A stretch of 64,000 nucleotides of DNA from Fragilaria crotonensis (Eukaryota > Bacillariophyta > Fragilariophyceae > Fragilariales > Fragilariaceae): the NCBI GenBank assembly GCA_022925895.1, contig JAKSYS010000013.1, positions 186,001 through 250,000 of the forward strand. Direction: 5' to 3'. Below, piece after piece: positions 43,464 through 55,799 of this stretch. The position numbers were made by a program, and so were the translations under genes. Under the pieces are notes generated by a model that saw only the letters and a list, made by a program, of their open reading frames with translations, was not told where the DNA came from and did not search any database. How positions within the stretch are numbered: the first letter of the stretch is position 1; each line of letters begins with the position of its first letter.

Positions 43464-46400
43464 TTGTTCATCATGAGTGAAAACACGCTGAAGCTCCACA
43501 GAAATCGGATCAGGTATCAGTTCGTTAGAAGTAGTTTCAACGCTGTTTTGCAAGATTCACGACTTCATGAAGTTTGGTGGCAAGCGGACACATTGCTGGA
43601 TGAAATCAATACAAGGTGCCAGCTTCAAGATGATTTGAAGGTGAAAAAGTCAGAGCTTCTACGTGTTGTGGGAAAGGAGTACCATGAGAAGTCCATTGAG
43701 GGTAACATCTTTGTCGGTGGTGGCGGCGAACAACTGAAGCTTTTTCGACACGACTTCAAAGCAAGGGAAGACGGAAAGCAACAGAAGTACAATTTCTTTC
43801 AGGTTTCTGTAAAGGATGTCCCCAATCCTACCCGACCGCATCCAATTCAGTAGCTTGAAAGAGCAAAATGCCTCACACCTGCTGCCTCCAAGGACTCGTC
43901 AACATGTTGACTTCACCACATCATCCTCCTCGCAATTTTTTCGGCTGTTCCTGGACCTGTGAATACTAAGAAGCGTAAGCTTGCTTCTGACCAAGCAAAC
44001 GAAACTCAGATAGAGGAAACAACCCCTACTAGTTCCTTGTTGATCCTCACCGCTCAAGAACCGTCGCTGCAATTATCCTCGTATTGGGAATCTGGCGATT
44101 CCAGAAAGCTCTTCGCACCAAAGTTGTATTATGGCACTGATTGCGATGTTCGGAAAGCTGTCATGGATCGAATTGAAAAATTGGAGATGGTTAACAGTAT
44201 TGCTGCAGATTGGAGGACACTTGTAGATGGTGGCGATCAAGAGGATTTGTGTTCAGAACACGACATCTTTATGATCAGGCATCGGAGCATGTACCTTGCA
44301 TGTGCCTTGCGAAAATTTGTCGACGAGGCGAGCAAAACATCGAGGTGGACATGGCAGCAATGTATCGAGTACTCAATTGGATTGATGAATGATGTCGGAG
44401 TTGAAAGCTACTCCCATTGGCGACCACTGGCAAGGTGGCACAGACGACTGGCCTACAGCCCGAAAGGCACCTTTATCAAATCACCTGTACCCAAAAATTG
44501 CTTGCCACCGTTCTTTATCGAGAATCCAGACGCAATGGATGCTTTCAGGAAACATGGAGTAAGCATTCTGAAAGAACTGTCGGTGGAAAGAATGCACACG
44601 TACGTGCTTGAAACATTGATTCCAACGATGATGGCAAGAGTTGAGCGAGGCATCGAGGAGACTTCTGACAATTCGCAAGAAAATGACCTTGTTACACCGC
44701 CAGTGCTGGAGCTATCGCAAGAGACGAAGAGCTTCCTTCAAAGTTACCGTTTATCTAAGATATCCATTGCCACAGTTGTTCGATGGATGCATGCCACGGG
44801 TTTCAGATACAAAAACCGCAGCAAGCATTATTTTGTTGATGGACACGAGAAGGCGGAAACACTTGCTTATCGGCCTGTCTTCACAAAGCGATACATCGCT
44901 CATGAAGTTCAAGCTCATCGGTGGGTTCAGCTTAGTCTTGTAGCTTCTAAAATTCTAGAGGCACAAGATTCGGTTGCAAAAACTGTGGCTATCATTACGT
45001 AGATCCTATCAGTAATGTTGAGATGGTGGAATATCACGTTGACGCCATTTCGAGTGAAGCAGTGGCGGATATAGTAGGGACGGCGTTCTTTGGAGCACAC
45101 TTAAGCATACGACGGGACACAAGCAAGCCAATAGTCATCTTTGTCGGGCAGGACGAGGCCATCTTTAAGCAGTTCTCGTTTCTTTCAAAGATGTGGACAG
45201 GTCCCAAAGGCGAGCGTCCTCTCCTCCCCAAGGATGAAGGAGCGGGGTGATGATATCATCATTTATCTGCAGGGAATATGGTTTGATCCAAGAATTAGAT
45301 CAAAACACACTAGACTCGGTGAACGAGATACGGCAAGGAACGAGATATGCCGATGAAGAAGCAGCAATGGAAGTCTTAGGCTCTTCCCTTAAGCCCCTTC
45401 TATTAGCTGGCAAGTCGCCATTCCTAACATACTTCGACTACGGGGAAAACAAAGAGGGCTACTGGGATTATAATCACATGGTGCTACAGTTCGAAGATGT
45501 CGTTGATTGTCTAAAGGTTATGCATCCACAGGTCCATTTTGTATTTCTATTCGATCATTCATCAGGACACGCAAAGCAGCGCCCCGATGGTCTCAATGCA
45601 GCTAAAATGAATAGATCATTTGGTGGAAAATGCCCAGTCATGCACCCGACTGTCATTGAAAGGGAATCCGGCTTCCTCGGTCCATATGCACGTATCCTGG
45701 AGCCCGGCCAAACTCAGCGATTGACATTTACCGAAGTTGATGTTGGACCTTTCTGGATGATACCAAACGAACGCATTCTCAGTCGCCTTGATCAAGTCGA
45801 TGGCGATCCGTCAAATGTCTCAAGAAACAAATCCGAATTAATCCTCGAACTACGTCGTCAAGGCATTAACACCAAAGGAAAGAACAAAAGAACTGATCGC
45901 TATTTGTATCGACAAAAATATCCCGATCAATCGCGAAGTTCCTAAAATAAAGGAAGGTTGTGGGAAAGGCAAAGGGTTTGCTTCAGGTGTTGTGGGAGCG
46001 AGGATATATTGATATGAACAAGCTGTCAAGCTATACACTTACCGGCAGGAAGGATGAGCTCGGAAACGTGGACTTGAGCTTGAGTTTGCGCCATCTAATG
46101 GCGATGTGTTCTGATTTCTTGAACGAAGAAAGCATGATGGAGCATGTCGGAGCAAAAATTGGCGTGGAAGTCATGCTAACCCCCAAGTGTCATGCCGAAA
46201 TAGCAGGTGAAGGCGTTGAGTACATGTGGGCATGCAGCAAAGGTGCATACCGCAATCTCACCTTAAAAGAAAAGAAAGGGAAGGAAAATTTCATGGCAGG
46301 CGTTAGATATTCTTTGTCGGAGAAAGTCCTTTCAATTGAACGCATTCGAAAATTTGCGAAACGAGCTCGTCAATATCTTCTTGCTTACCACGCCATTGAT

Positions 46401-46538
46401 AGCGGGCAAGTCAGTGCTGAAATACAGCAAGACTGTGCAAAGTATGGTCCTGTTGCATTGGAGAAACTGCTTCGGGAGTTCAAAACACATCGATGTGTAA
46501 TGGACTTCGATTTCAAGTTTGTGATGAATCCAGATTAG
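43464..46538 (+). pseudogene. Decayed DDE transposase, IS630/Tc1-mariner-like family, copy 2
   Basis: Frames at 43464-43853, 43959-45002, 45023-45250, 45247-45945 and 45960-46538 line up in order with copy 1 (757-3933). Shared features are the N-terminal FNAVLQ region, YWESGDSRKLF, the helix-turn-helix KISIATVVRWMHATGF, VDGHEKAET, GQDEA (first Asp), FLFDHSSGHAK (second Asp) and PKCHAEIAGEGVEYMW (late acidic residues). It is broken by in-frame stops after 43851 and by further stops or shifts near 45002, 45245 and 45945. Lesion positions differ from copy 1, so the copies decayed independently. Divergence between the copies is large, indicating old, separate insertions in opposite orientation. 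Not functional as read. Confidence 0.85.
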
Positions 46539-47030
46539 AAACCTCGATCCATTTGCGTTTGCGTAGACTTAGTATACTTTCTACGTCTGAACAAAAACAT
46601 TGAATACTACGACCTACGTGGTGGGGCTACCTCGTGTACCCAGAATATGCATCCAGCCATAGGCAGCCACAGCAATGGACTCAAAGTCCGAATACCGTGT
46701 AACCGCCAAAAACCAATTATGACCAGCGACTACTGCATAATACTACTATATTACTTGAAGACTGAGTTCTGAGTTCTGAGTGCTGAGTACTAGTACCTTG
46801 TACAGTACCTTCTACTGTACCTTGTACTACTACGACACTACCGGTAGTTGTACGACGCCCTTTTATGCATAGTGGGCCCAATACCCAATCGACGGAGCAT
46901 GACAAGCATGTACTGTACTACATATACAGTAGTAGTAAAAAATTAATACAGATACTAACAACTGCTATATTTGTTAGAGTCTTAAACTGAGAGAGTCGAA
47001 CTGCGCAGTGTTTATCTAGAACAGCATCAC
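46539..47030. other. Spacer with GTAC-rich words
   Basis: No gene. A GAGTTCTGAGT/GCTGAGTACT micro-repeat lies at 46763-46791, followed by GTACCTTGTACAGTACCTTC-type words to about 46860. Confidence 0.5.
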
Positions 47031-47927
47031 TCAGTATTGCAACTTCTCAGATGGCTCATACTCGTAAATATCCGGAGGAGCCGTGGGAACAACTGCAATC
47101 GTCGGTAGGACTGCTGCCGGCGTAACTCCTTTCGAAATGTCCTCTTCGTCATACGTTGTTGTTGTAGTTGTAGTTGGAAGAGAAGTTGGCGTTGTTACAG
47201 TTGGTACTGCCGGAGCGACATTGCTACACCTACAGCAGCATAACATGAGCTGCCGTGGCGGGTTGCATGTTTTGCGATGAAGGTGTCGCGAGGCATGACA
47301 TATACGTCGAATGTACTGATGCCAGTTGCATGCCGCGAGGTGACCACCAAAAATGATGATGAATATAAATGCTGACCCCGCGAGAAATTCTGCAACAAGA
47401 ACGGATGTCATCAAGAGAATGGAATCCACCATGGCGAAAATGTAATACAGGATACGAAGGCACCGTATGTATTTCGACATGTGGAAAAGGGCGGCCGAGA
47501 TGAAATAGATGCAGGTGGCAATGATCTCAATGGCGTTGACCGCCAGAAAGGCAGCAAGAGCCAAGGAGGCACCAGTTATCATGACAACGGGACTGCAGAC
47601 CTGGCAGAAGTGGGGTTTTCGGTATTCCTCGGTTCCGGCAGAGGGACCTTGGGCTTTGTCATCGACTGGAATGCCAACCGCGGAAGGCATACCAGGTTTA
47701 AAGTCTTCATAGGCAGTCCACCATGGATTACCTGGGATGAGAAAGCGCGTATCGATCGTCACAGATGCGTTCTCAGGATGTAATGTTGAAATCCATGTCA
47801 CGTAGGAAGAATTTGGGTTCGCATCCATGTGGCTGGCGAGGTGCTCGCGAATCAAGGTCGTTCCCTGCTCCACGGCCTGGGCGGCTTGCGCACGAGCTTC
47901 TTCGTCTGAGTGTGTAGTGCTCATCAT
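47031..47927 (-). CDS. Multi-pass membrane protein, unknown family
   Basis: An intact frame of 298 residues (ATG 47927; a second ATG is adjacent at 47924). The N-terminal ~110 residues are soluble. Three to four hydrophobic segments follow between about residues 113 and 205 (VVMITGASLALAAFLAVNAI, IATCIYFISAALF, ILYYIFAMVDSILLMTSVLV, FLAGSAFIFIIIFGGHL). A Cys/His-rich basic linker and a Thr/Pro-rich acidic tail close the protein (TTTTTTTYDEEDI). Topology suggests an integral membrane protein with cytoplasmic tails. No family recognised. Confidence 0.75.
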   Translation of the reverse strand: MMSTTHSDEEARAQAAQAVEQGTTLIREHLASHMDANPNSSYVTWISTLHPENASVTIDTRFLIPGNPWWTAYEDFKPGMPSAVGIPVDDKAQGPSAGTEEYRKPHFCQVCSPVVMITGASLALAAFLAVNAIEIIATCIYFISAALFHMSKYIRCLRILYYIFAMVDSILLMTSVLVAEFLAGSAFIFIIIFGGHLAACNWHQYIRRICHASRHLHRKTCNPPRQLMLCCCRCSNVAPAVPTVTTPTSLPTTTTTTTYDEEDISKGVTPAAVLPTIAVVPTAPPDIYEYEPSEKLQY

Positions 47928-48768
47928 GGAGGCACACGAAGGATCGTCACCAGGGAGTGGTCTTTATGGTCCTAATAAATGAGAGACGTATTCAAGGAAC
48001 GTTTTTGTCAAAAGGGTGAGACGACGGATGTTCTCTGAACAGAGTCTTTATATGCACTTCATTTTGTATTCATATATATATATACAACATGGAATTTCGG
48101 GGATTATACAATTAACTCGTGGCCTCCCTTTCTATCGGAAAGAGCGCGAACAAAGCATTCGTTGATGATTTGTGCTGTATGTCATACTACCAGGTACCTT
48201 GTACCTCGTACTACTAGTAGTAGCGGTATTGTACTTGAACCTGGTACATCGGAGTCCAACTGTGTGCTTCTATTCCGGAGCGTACTTGTACGGTAGAATG
48301 TACAATGCTGTAGTATTCAAATACTCGAGTATGTGACTTCACCTTTCATTTTCAGTCATGACACCACCGAAAGTGCAACATGTTATATAGATATATTCAT
48401 ATCTGTAATCTGTACAGTGTACAGTAGTCTCTCTACTACCGGTAGTGGAGCGGTGGAGTACTTGTATTGCACTACCATTCGTCCTAAGTATTGACACGCT
48501 GCAGTACTGTCGTACTGGCAGTTGCGTACCTTTCGTCCTAAGTACTGAAACGCTGCAGTACTGTCGTACTGGCAATACGGAATACGGTGCAATAGTACTC
48601 CGAGTACGGGGTACAGTAACGAACGTAACACAGTACTTGTACTACCGGTAGAGAACAGATTGTTGAGATGGCAGCATCGGACATTGGTGATTGTGAGGCC
48701 TCCTCATTAAACTGTAGTCTATAGCACTGTCAATAGAGTATTGTAAATCAGTGGAAACATCGCACGTA
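47928..48768. other. GTAC-rich spacer
   Basis: No gene. Long clusters of GTAC, TACTACCGGTAGT and similar palindromic words cover 48185-48320 and 48420-48660. Within it TTTCGTCCTAAGTACTGAAA and TTCGTCCTAAGTATTGACA are a direct duplication (48478 and 48531), each followed by CGCTGCAGTACTGTCGTACT. Confidence 0.6.
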
Positions 48769-51700
48769 TTAGTAGTGATCGCGTCGAAGATCGTGCTGAT
48801 CTTGCTGAGAATATCCTCCTCGGTCACCAAGGGATCGACTCAACATGGCAATAGCCTCGGCGATGGACGCAGGAGAAGGAGCAGGAGCAAGACCTCCTGT
48901 TCCACGCAGTAAACTCATCGGGTCGGAAGCTCCTCCCAGCGCTGACAACCGATCAACCCCGCTGTGCTGTTGCTGTTGCTGCTGCTGGGTCGCATTTTCC
49001 AGCTGCTGGAGAAACACTGAGGTCGCGCTGCCTTGAGCTGGGTTTTGGTATCTAAGGAGGAGATTCCGGAGCTGCGCCTGGGGGTCAATCGAAAAGCCAT
49101 GCGATTGGCCAAGTCCCAAAGCGTTCTGAAGTGTTTGAGCCTCGCGAAAATCTCGCACAACGTTGTCCGGGTGTTGTTGTTGTTGTTGTTGCTGCTGGTG
49201 TTGGTGCTGATGGTGTTGTTGGTGGTGGTGATGATGATGAGCATGCTGCTGGTGCTGCTGCTGCTGCTGTTGCAATGCAACAAGCTGTGAAGCCCAGGGC
49301 GAAAGTGCGGACAGGCCTGATAGACCAAGCTGGGATTGCAAAAGACGTCTCGCCTCCTCCTGAGCTGCGTGTTGTTGGAGGAAGTGATGCTGTTGTTGCT
49401 GTTGTTGTTGCTGCTGCTGCAAAAGAAGCACTGCCTCGTGCTCGGGGGTTCGCTGTCCGTCTCCTTGGGCTTCCACAAGCCTTCGCGTTGACAGCTCTAA
49501 GATCGCCTGCTGGTGGAAATCAGATGCAACTGACGATTCGTTTTGCTGATGTTGTATCTGCTCACGATGCAATTGTGATTCCCGATCTCGCTCTCGGAGA
49601 GCCGCTTTAATTGCTTCACTGCTTTCAACCGTCGTATCGACGGACGGAATAGGCACTTTCTTACGAGGGATGTCAACGTCGATATCCGCGGCTTTCTCCT
49701 CAACGCCTAACGAACCTTGCTTTCCAAATTGTTTCTTGTGATCGTAGTAATAATTTTTGATTTGTGCAGTTGTTTTGTTACCAATCGCTTCTTCCAGAAC
49801 GGTCCAATTCTTGCCGTGCTCCCCAACGATTTCTTGAAAAAGCTTCTTTTCTGCTGTGGTCCATTTTTGCGGCGCCTTTCGCCCTGCTGGACTTCGGTCA
49901 CCCGACAAAAGTTTCTCCTTCGTCACACCTGACAAAGCTTCTTGAGTAGATGACTTCAGGTACTTCTGTGCCCTCTTTTCCAATTTGAATAATGGCTCCC
50001 TCTTTCGCTTACGATTTTTTGTTGCGAGAAATTCCTCGTAGACATCCTCGTCGTAATCCTCGGCGGAAACATCAACCGTGTCCAGGAGTTTTCTCTTGAT
50101 AGGGTGAAGATCGTAAGTGTGGAAAGAGGCGTCATCATCTGGAAGTGTGAATACAAGAGGCTTGTCCTCGCCCGTGCCGGCTGTTACAGTAGCACCACAA
50201 GACAGCGACGCCTCAATAGTAGCATCCCAGTTCTGGTAGTCCCCTCGTCGCTTTCTTCTCATCAGAAATTCCTTCAAGGCTTGTTTATAAGGAACGCTTT
50301 GTTTCGAGTTGTAGTAGAATGCGACACAATCCCGTGTACTCTTATTGCGCAGGAAGGAAGCAATCTTACGAAAGTCCTTGGGGTGTTGAAGGAAGCGATC
50401 GAGAAAGATACATTTTTCCATATCAGTCCAAATGTTCGTGAGCGACTGATCCTGCGCTTCCTTTAGGGGATCGAGAGTCCTCTGGGCTTCAAACGTATTC
50501 ACATAGGTCGCAGTGAGTGATCGCTCGAAAGAACAGATCTGGTTGGTGGGTTTGACGCCACCTTGAGAAATTCGTTTTTCCATGGCCTCCTTGGCTGTAA
50601 GTTCTGCAATAATCTGCTCCTGTTCGTACTCTGATCGAACGACATCACCAGTACTCGGAGCCGCGGCGAGCGCGGCGATATGGATTGTTTGATGTGCGCC
50701 CTCCAGGAGTGCACACTTCAGGAGGAGGAACTGTCGCGGCACTTTGATTATTCATGTTCAACATTGAGGATCGGCCATGTATTTTAGCGCTTCCCAATAC
50801 GTTTTCTCGCATGTAGCCTTTCCGGCGCATCTGCTTTTCGTAGATCTTGGTGCGTCCGACGTATTCTTCGGCCAGCTCAGTCCAACGTTGGGTTAGTTTT
50901 TGTTTGTTGGTCCGAACGCATTCCTTGATGAGAGGACCTAGCTGCTTGTGCGTTTCTTGATGCTGTTCAAAATATGGACTGTTCCAAGGATCGGAATACA
51001 AAGCATCGGCTCGGCCGGTAACCTTGTGCGCCAAAGTGGACCACTCCTCGAAATTACGACCAAACTTGAGGTCGACAATGTCGTCACACAAGGTGTGCCC
51101 GACATTCAAGGTAATCAGCGATTCTTGCTGAGCTTCTTGTGCCTTTTTTCTGTTCTCTGCCATAATAAGGTCTACGGTATTGCGGTGGTCAGTTTCTTGC
51201 GCCGCCCCGGTGGATTCTGGCGTCTCTTCCATGGCAGACTTGAAAGCGGAGTTCATCGCGGCTTCCTCGGCCTCTGCTTCAGCAGCCTCTTTGCGAGCCT
51301 TTTGAAGTTGACGCTCTGCCTTGGCGATATCAGCGTCAAGTGATTCTAGAGTGCGAGCTGTCTGCTCGGCATGGAGGATCTTGCGTCGTTTTTTCTCTTC
51401 GGACCTGGCCTTTTTGATACGTTCTTCCAAGGTTGCTCGCATTTCTTCCTGCGCCTTTCTGAACAATTCTTCCTGGTCACGCAATTTAGCCTGCAACTCT
51501 TCTCGTCGCGCCTCCACCTTCCTCTGAATCTCCTCATCTCTCGCCTTGCGTTTGAGCTCCTTTTGCACCTCCTTCTGACGCAGGGCTTCGGCTGCTCGGC
51601 GCTGCTGGTCCAAAAGAGCAGCCTGCTTCTGGCGGACCACTTCCGCTGCCTCCTCTTTTTGAATTTCCTCCAACTCCTCCTTTGCATGGTCTGCGTCATC

Positions 51701-53839
51701 TAGAGCTTGGTTGATGCTTTGTTCCATCTTCTTAATCGCTCGGATGATAAGCAACTTGCCCGGCAATTTGGTCTCGCCGCGAACACCAGAGACGAGCGAT
51801 GGATCATTCATCAATTCGCTAACTTTCTTGACAGACGACTCCGCCTTGTCAATGTTCTCCTCACCTAAAATGGAGACGGTCAGCACCTTGTTGGATTCTT
51901 GGATTGCATCAGGGGCTGACTCTCGAGCAGCTGCTGGAGCAGCTGTCATTTGCAGTGGCGGTTGTGACACTTGTTCCTCTTCGGCAACGACTACAGGTCT
52001 TGGGAAGCGTGGATCCCAGCGTTTGGGTGGTGGCCTAGCAAGCAGGACGGGCAAAGGTGGAGGGGGCAACCGATGATGGGACAGTGCTTCGTTGGAGTAA
52101 CCGCGACCTTCTATTTTTGAAACTGCGGGGCGAGGCGGGGTTTGGCTGTTGTTTGCAAGATCTGCAGTGCCGTCAGGAGGCATCGTGCGATCTGGTTCCG
52201 GTGGCAGCACTTCACCCGGTTCGGGACGCACGGATGAGGCAAACTCTTCAACAAGCGGAGCATGCGGAAGGTTATCAAGAATGGAAGAGGCTTGACGATC
52301 TGTCTGCACGTTGGGTGAGGAATACTGTTGAAATGACTTGCGTCGCTGTGTGGGTGAATGTCGAAACACACTTCGCCCAGGTGTACCATTAGTAACAGGG
52401 AACTCTCTTGGTGGATCGGCCAGGCTGCTGTAGGAAGAATGGCGTCGGTTACCTCCTTGTGGAAGTTGCTGCAATGATGGCGGTTGTAATTGCTGTTGTG
52501 GCAAGGGCGGATGTTGTTGCTGAGAGAAGGAATTGCGACGAGAAGTACCAAAGTCCTGCGGATTCGACGATTGTGACTGTGCTTGAGTAATCGGAGGGGG
52601 GCCACGACCAAATTCATCGGCTCGCCCGGAACGATGGTTGTCTGGCATATCCTGGTTGGACGTGGAGGAATAGGACCGATCCAGACCACTGCCCCAATTG
52701 GGACCCGAGTGAGAGTCGCTCGCGGTTCTAAAAATGCCCGAATCTGTATCTCGTCCCGTGGTGGAGGAAAAGGACGATCGTGGAGGTGGTTGGTCCTGCA
52801 GAGGAGGTGGGCCGCCTCGACCTCCATAATTGTTATTTCGAGGAAAGGCGGGTCCGCGACCTCCGCGAAATGAATTGCTTCGAAACGGCTGAGACCGCAC
52901 ATCGTTAGGTCTCGCTGCAACACCAGAAACCCCCTCTGAGCTTGATGGTCTGAAATCGCCACTCGTCACGAGTCTTGGTTCTGGCGGCGGTACAATTGAA
53001 GGGGCATTAATGTTGAGGTGATGAGTGTTGGTGTTGGAAGCGTTGCGAGGGTCGACAGGACGAGACTGTTGTGCCCCGGCAAACGAATCTGGTCCGGATG
53101 ACCCTGAAGGGTTTCGATGAAATGATGGGCCACCTTCGGACACGCTTCTCTGTGCAAAGCCAGGTCCTCCTTGATCCAGCAATCTAGTGAAGGATCGATC
53201 TCGTGGTTGATCCCAGAGCCCAGAGCGTCCACCGCGTCCTCGCCATCCCCTTCCACCTCTTCCTTCTCCTCGGCCGCCTATTCCGCTTCGTCCACCACCT
53301 CCCCCTCTGCCAAGTCCTCCTCCTCCACTAATTATTCCAATACTCCCGACTCCAGGATTATTGTTGTTGCTGCTGTTTGCGTTGCCAGGAAGTGATGATA
53401 TTCCACTTGGACCCATTCCTTGGGAAAACGATCGTCGGAATCCTCGATCCGCATTCATCATCATCGTATTGTTGTTTGAATTAGGAGCAGCAGTATTAGC
53501 ACTGCTGCTGCTGAGACCTCCAATACTACTATTTGACGGAAAATTGCTGCGACGAAATGGAGGTTGTTGTTGCTGTTGCTGCTGTTGCTGTTGTTGTTGC
53601 TGAGCCGGAGGTAACGCCAACGTTCTTGGTGCTGATGAAAACGAAGCATTTGATGCAATTTCTTCACGTTCTTCGCCAATTTCACCTTCTTCACCAATTT
53701 CTCCTTCTTCTTGAGAACGAGATGTATGGATTGACGACATGGGAGTTGTCAATGGCGTTGCTTTTGTTGTTGTTGTAGCACTGGGAGAGTTGCTGTCGCT
53801 GATATTCGCATTCCCGCTGCTATGATTATAGCATCTCAT
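48769..53839 (-). CDS. NCoR/SMRTER-like corepressor with two SANT domains, one frameshift
   Basis: Two frames, 53839-50645 and 50742-48769, form one protein of about 1,690 residues. N-terminal half: low-complexity, poly-Gln (about 53550-53605), an RGG-rich stretch (about 53190-53330), then a long coiled coil rich in Glu/Lys/Arg (about 51270-51700). A conserved helical block (KIYEKQMRRKGYMRENV) and NNPYRRARRG precede the join. The second frame starts in DVVRSEYEQEQIIAEL. SANT1 includes IWTDMEKCIFLDRFLQHPKDF with RNKSTRDCVAFYYNSKQ; SANT2 is KWTTAEKKLFQEIVGEHGKNW with KTTAQIKNYYYDHKKQFG. The C-terminus is His/Gln-rich. This arrangement matches NCoR/SMRT and related corepressors that recruit histone deacetylases. 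The frame shifts at about 50650 (TACTGGTGAT), with only one base needed. Nuclear location is expected. Confidence 0.83.
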
Positions 53840-54266
53840 GGCACAGGATGGTCGCCGTTGAAGGCAAGGCGGCCGTGAGGTACTGTAGTTTCATCATACA
53901 CTCCAGCAGTACTCGTACTCCACTGCAAGTACGACATCATACTGCCGGTAGTACTCTACCGGTAGCCGGTAGGCACTATGCACTAGCACCGTATGCATGG
54001 TACTTGTACGCATACTCGTAGAACTACTTTACTTTACCTGGTACTGGAGGACCGTACTTGTACTCCAGTCTGCATGTTAGAATTGATGTGCCGTATGGCC
54101 ATTGGCCATTGGCCATATCTACTACGGTACTATGAGTGTACCGGTAACACGTACCAGCATAGTACTTTGTTCGGAGACGAGGCCTCCTTACATCATTCAT
54201 TATTATATCGAGACGTCGTCTTTCGCTTTTCATCGGAAGGATGAGCATCCGCCTTTCTCTGCTGAT
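53840..54266. other. Divergent intergenic region
   Basis: Lies between the divergently oriented corepressor-like and SET-domain genes and should hold both promoters. GTAC/CCGGTA-rich words fill 53875-54080; GGCCATTGGCCATTGGCCAT occurs at about 54097-54116. Confidence 0.5.
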
Positions 54267-55773
54267 ATGATACGCGTATGCATAATAATCGTTCTTTGTG
54301 GAAATCTCATTCCTTGGATTGTTCTGATAATACTATCAAATGTCAATGCCGTGACAGTATCGATATCAGAATCAATCGCATCCGAGCAGCGCACAGAGGA
54401 ATCAACAAAATTGGCAACAATATCATCACGACACGAACAATGTTCCATCTACATCGCCCCATCAACAATCCCCGGGGCAGGTCAGGGCGTATTCACGTCC
54501 AAACCAATCGCCAATGGAACAGTGATTGGCATTCCTGATTTTATTATACCAATTATTGATTTAGAGTTCAATCATCCATCTCTCATTTTGATCAACAGCA
54601 ATGACAGTTGTTGGATGCTGCATGACTATGTTTGGAATGGTGACACAATGATGGGAATGCATCGTGAAGGTGGGAATACGGGTGCCTTGGCTCCCGGTTT
54701 TGATGCTGCCGTCAATTCGTACATTGAAACAGCCGGAAACGCAACAACAACGACGACGACAACAACGAGCAGCAGCAGTAGATTCAATGTCGAGCGCCGG
54801 GAATATCCCCTGTTTGATACGACACTACCCCATAGATACAAGTATCCCTCAGCAGGATCCATGACAGCCTATTGGGATCACAATTCCAATTTCGCAAAAA
54901 AACGATACACCGGCTGGTGCTGAACTTTTCAAGGATTATGGTCAAGAATGGTTCGCATCGAGGGAGGCACTTGCTAAACATCAAGGTGATGGTGATGATG
55001 TTGTCAAGAATGATGATAGTCCGTCCTTGGACGAAGTGGTACGCAACAATAATGTCGACCAGAAAATCAATTTGGAAGTCCAGCACCGGGATAACATTCG
55101 TGACAAATTACCAGACATGCCAGACTCTAGATGTTTGGAAAGTATTGTACCTCGTCCGTCCACAATCGAGGGCGCGGGGCGAGGAGGATTTGCAACTTGG
55201 AGTTTTCAAAAGGGACAAGTCATTACTGGGTCTCCTCTGATTCATATTCCAGACAGGAAAAAACTCGAGTTGTATAATCTGGATGACGACGACACTAACG
55301 AGACCTCAATGTTGGATCACGTTGCACCCAAGCTTTATGGACATCAACTGCTAATGAAGTATTGCTGGGGCCATCCCAAAACGAACTTGTTGCTGTGTCC
55401 GTATGGAGCTGGCATTAACCTTTTGAATCATTCTCGCGAACGTGCAAATGTCATGATTCAATGGGCACCCCATGGACACTTGGCTCAAAATGACGCGTGG
55501 TTCTACATCTGCGTTACTGACATGAATTCCTGCAAGGCAAACTTGGCATGGGATTATGTTGCTGTGAGAGACATTGCACAAGGCGAGGAGCTATTCATCG
55601 ATTACGGCGATGCATGGCGGGTAAATGCGTGGGAGGCTCATGTAGCTGCATGCCTAACCACAAAATGGAGACCACCCACCACCCAATCCCTAGTTAGAAG
55701 AAAGAAAACCAACTACATAGATTATGATTCAAGGAGGAACATACTCACGTCCGACGTTGCCAATCTTCTGTAG
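54267..55773 (+). CDS. SET-domain protein with two SET-like segments, one frameshift
   Basis: Start chosen at ATG 54267, which gives a hydrophobic N-terminus (VCIIIVLCGNLIPWIVLIIL) resembling a signal anchor. The first SET-like region has STIPGAGQGVFTSKPIANG, then LAPGFDAAVNSY, WDHNSNF and, in the next frame, AGAELFKDYGQEWF. The second has STIEGAGRGGFATWSFQKGQ, YGAGINLLNHS and QGEELFIDYGDAWR. The motif pairs (GxG start, NH-type core, ELFxDYG end) define SET lysine methyltransferase folds. The frame changes at an A7 run at 54895-54901; after that the frame is open to 55773. A membrane or secretory N-terminus is unusual for a histone methyltransferase, so the substrate may be non-histone. Its last 35 codons are duplicated at 59245. 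Confidence 0.8.
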
Positions 55774-55799
55774 TCTTAGAGAAATCCTTCGCTCTGTGG

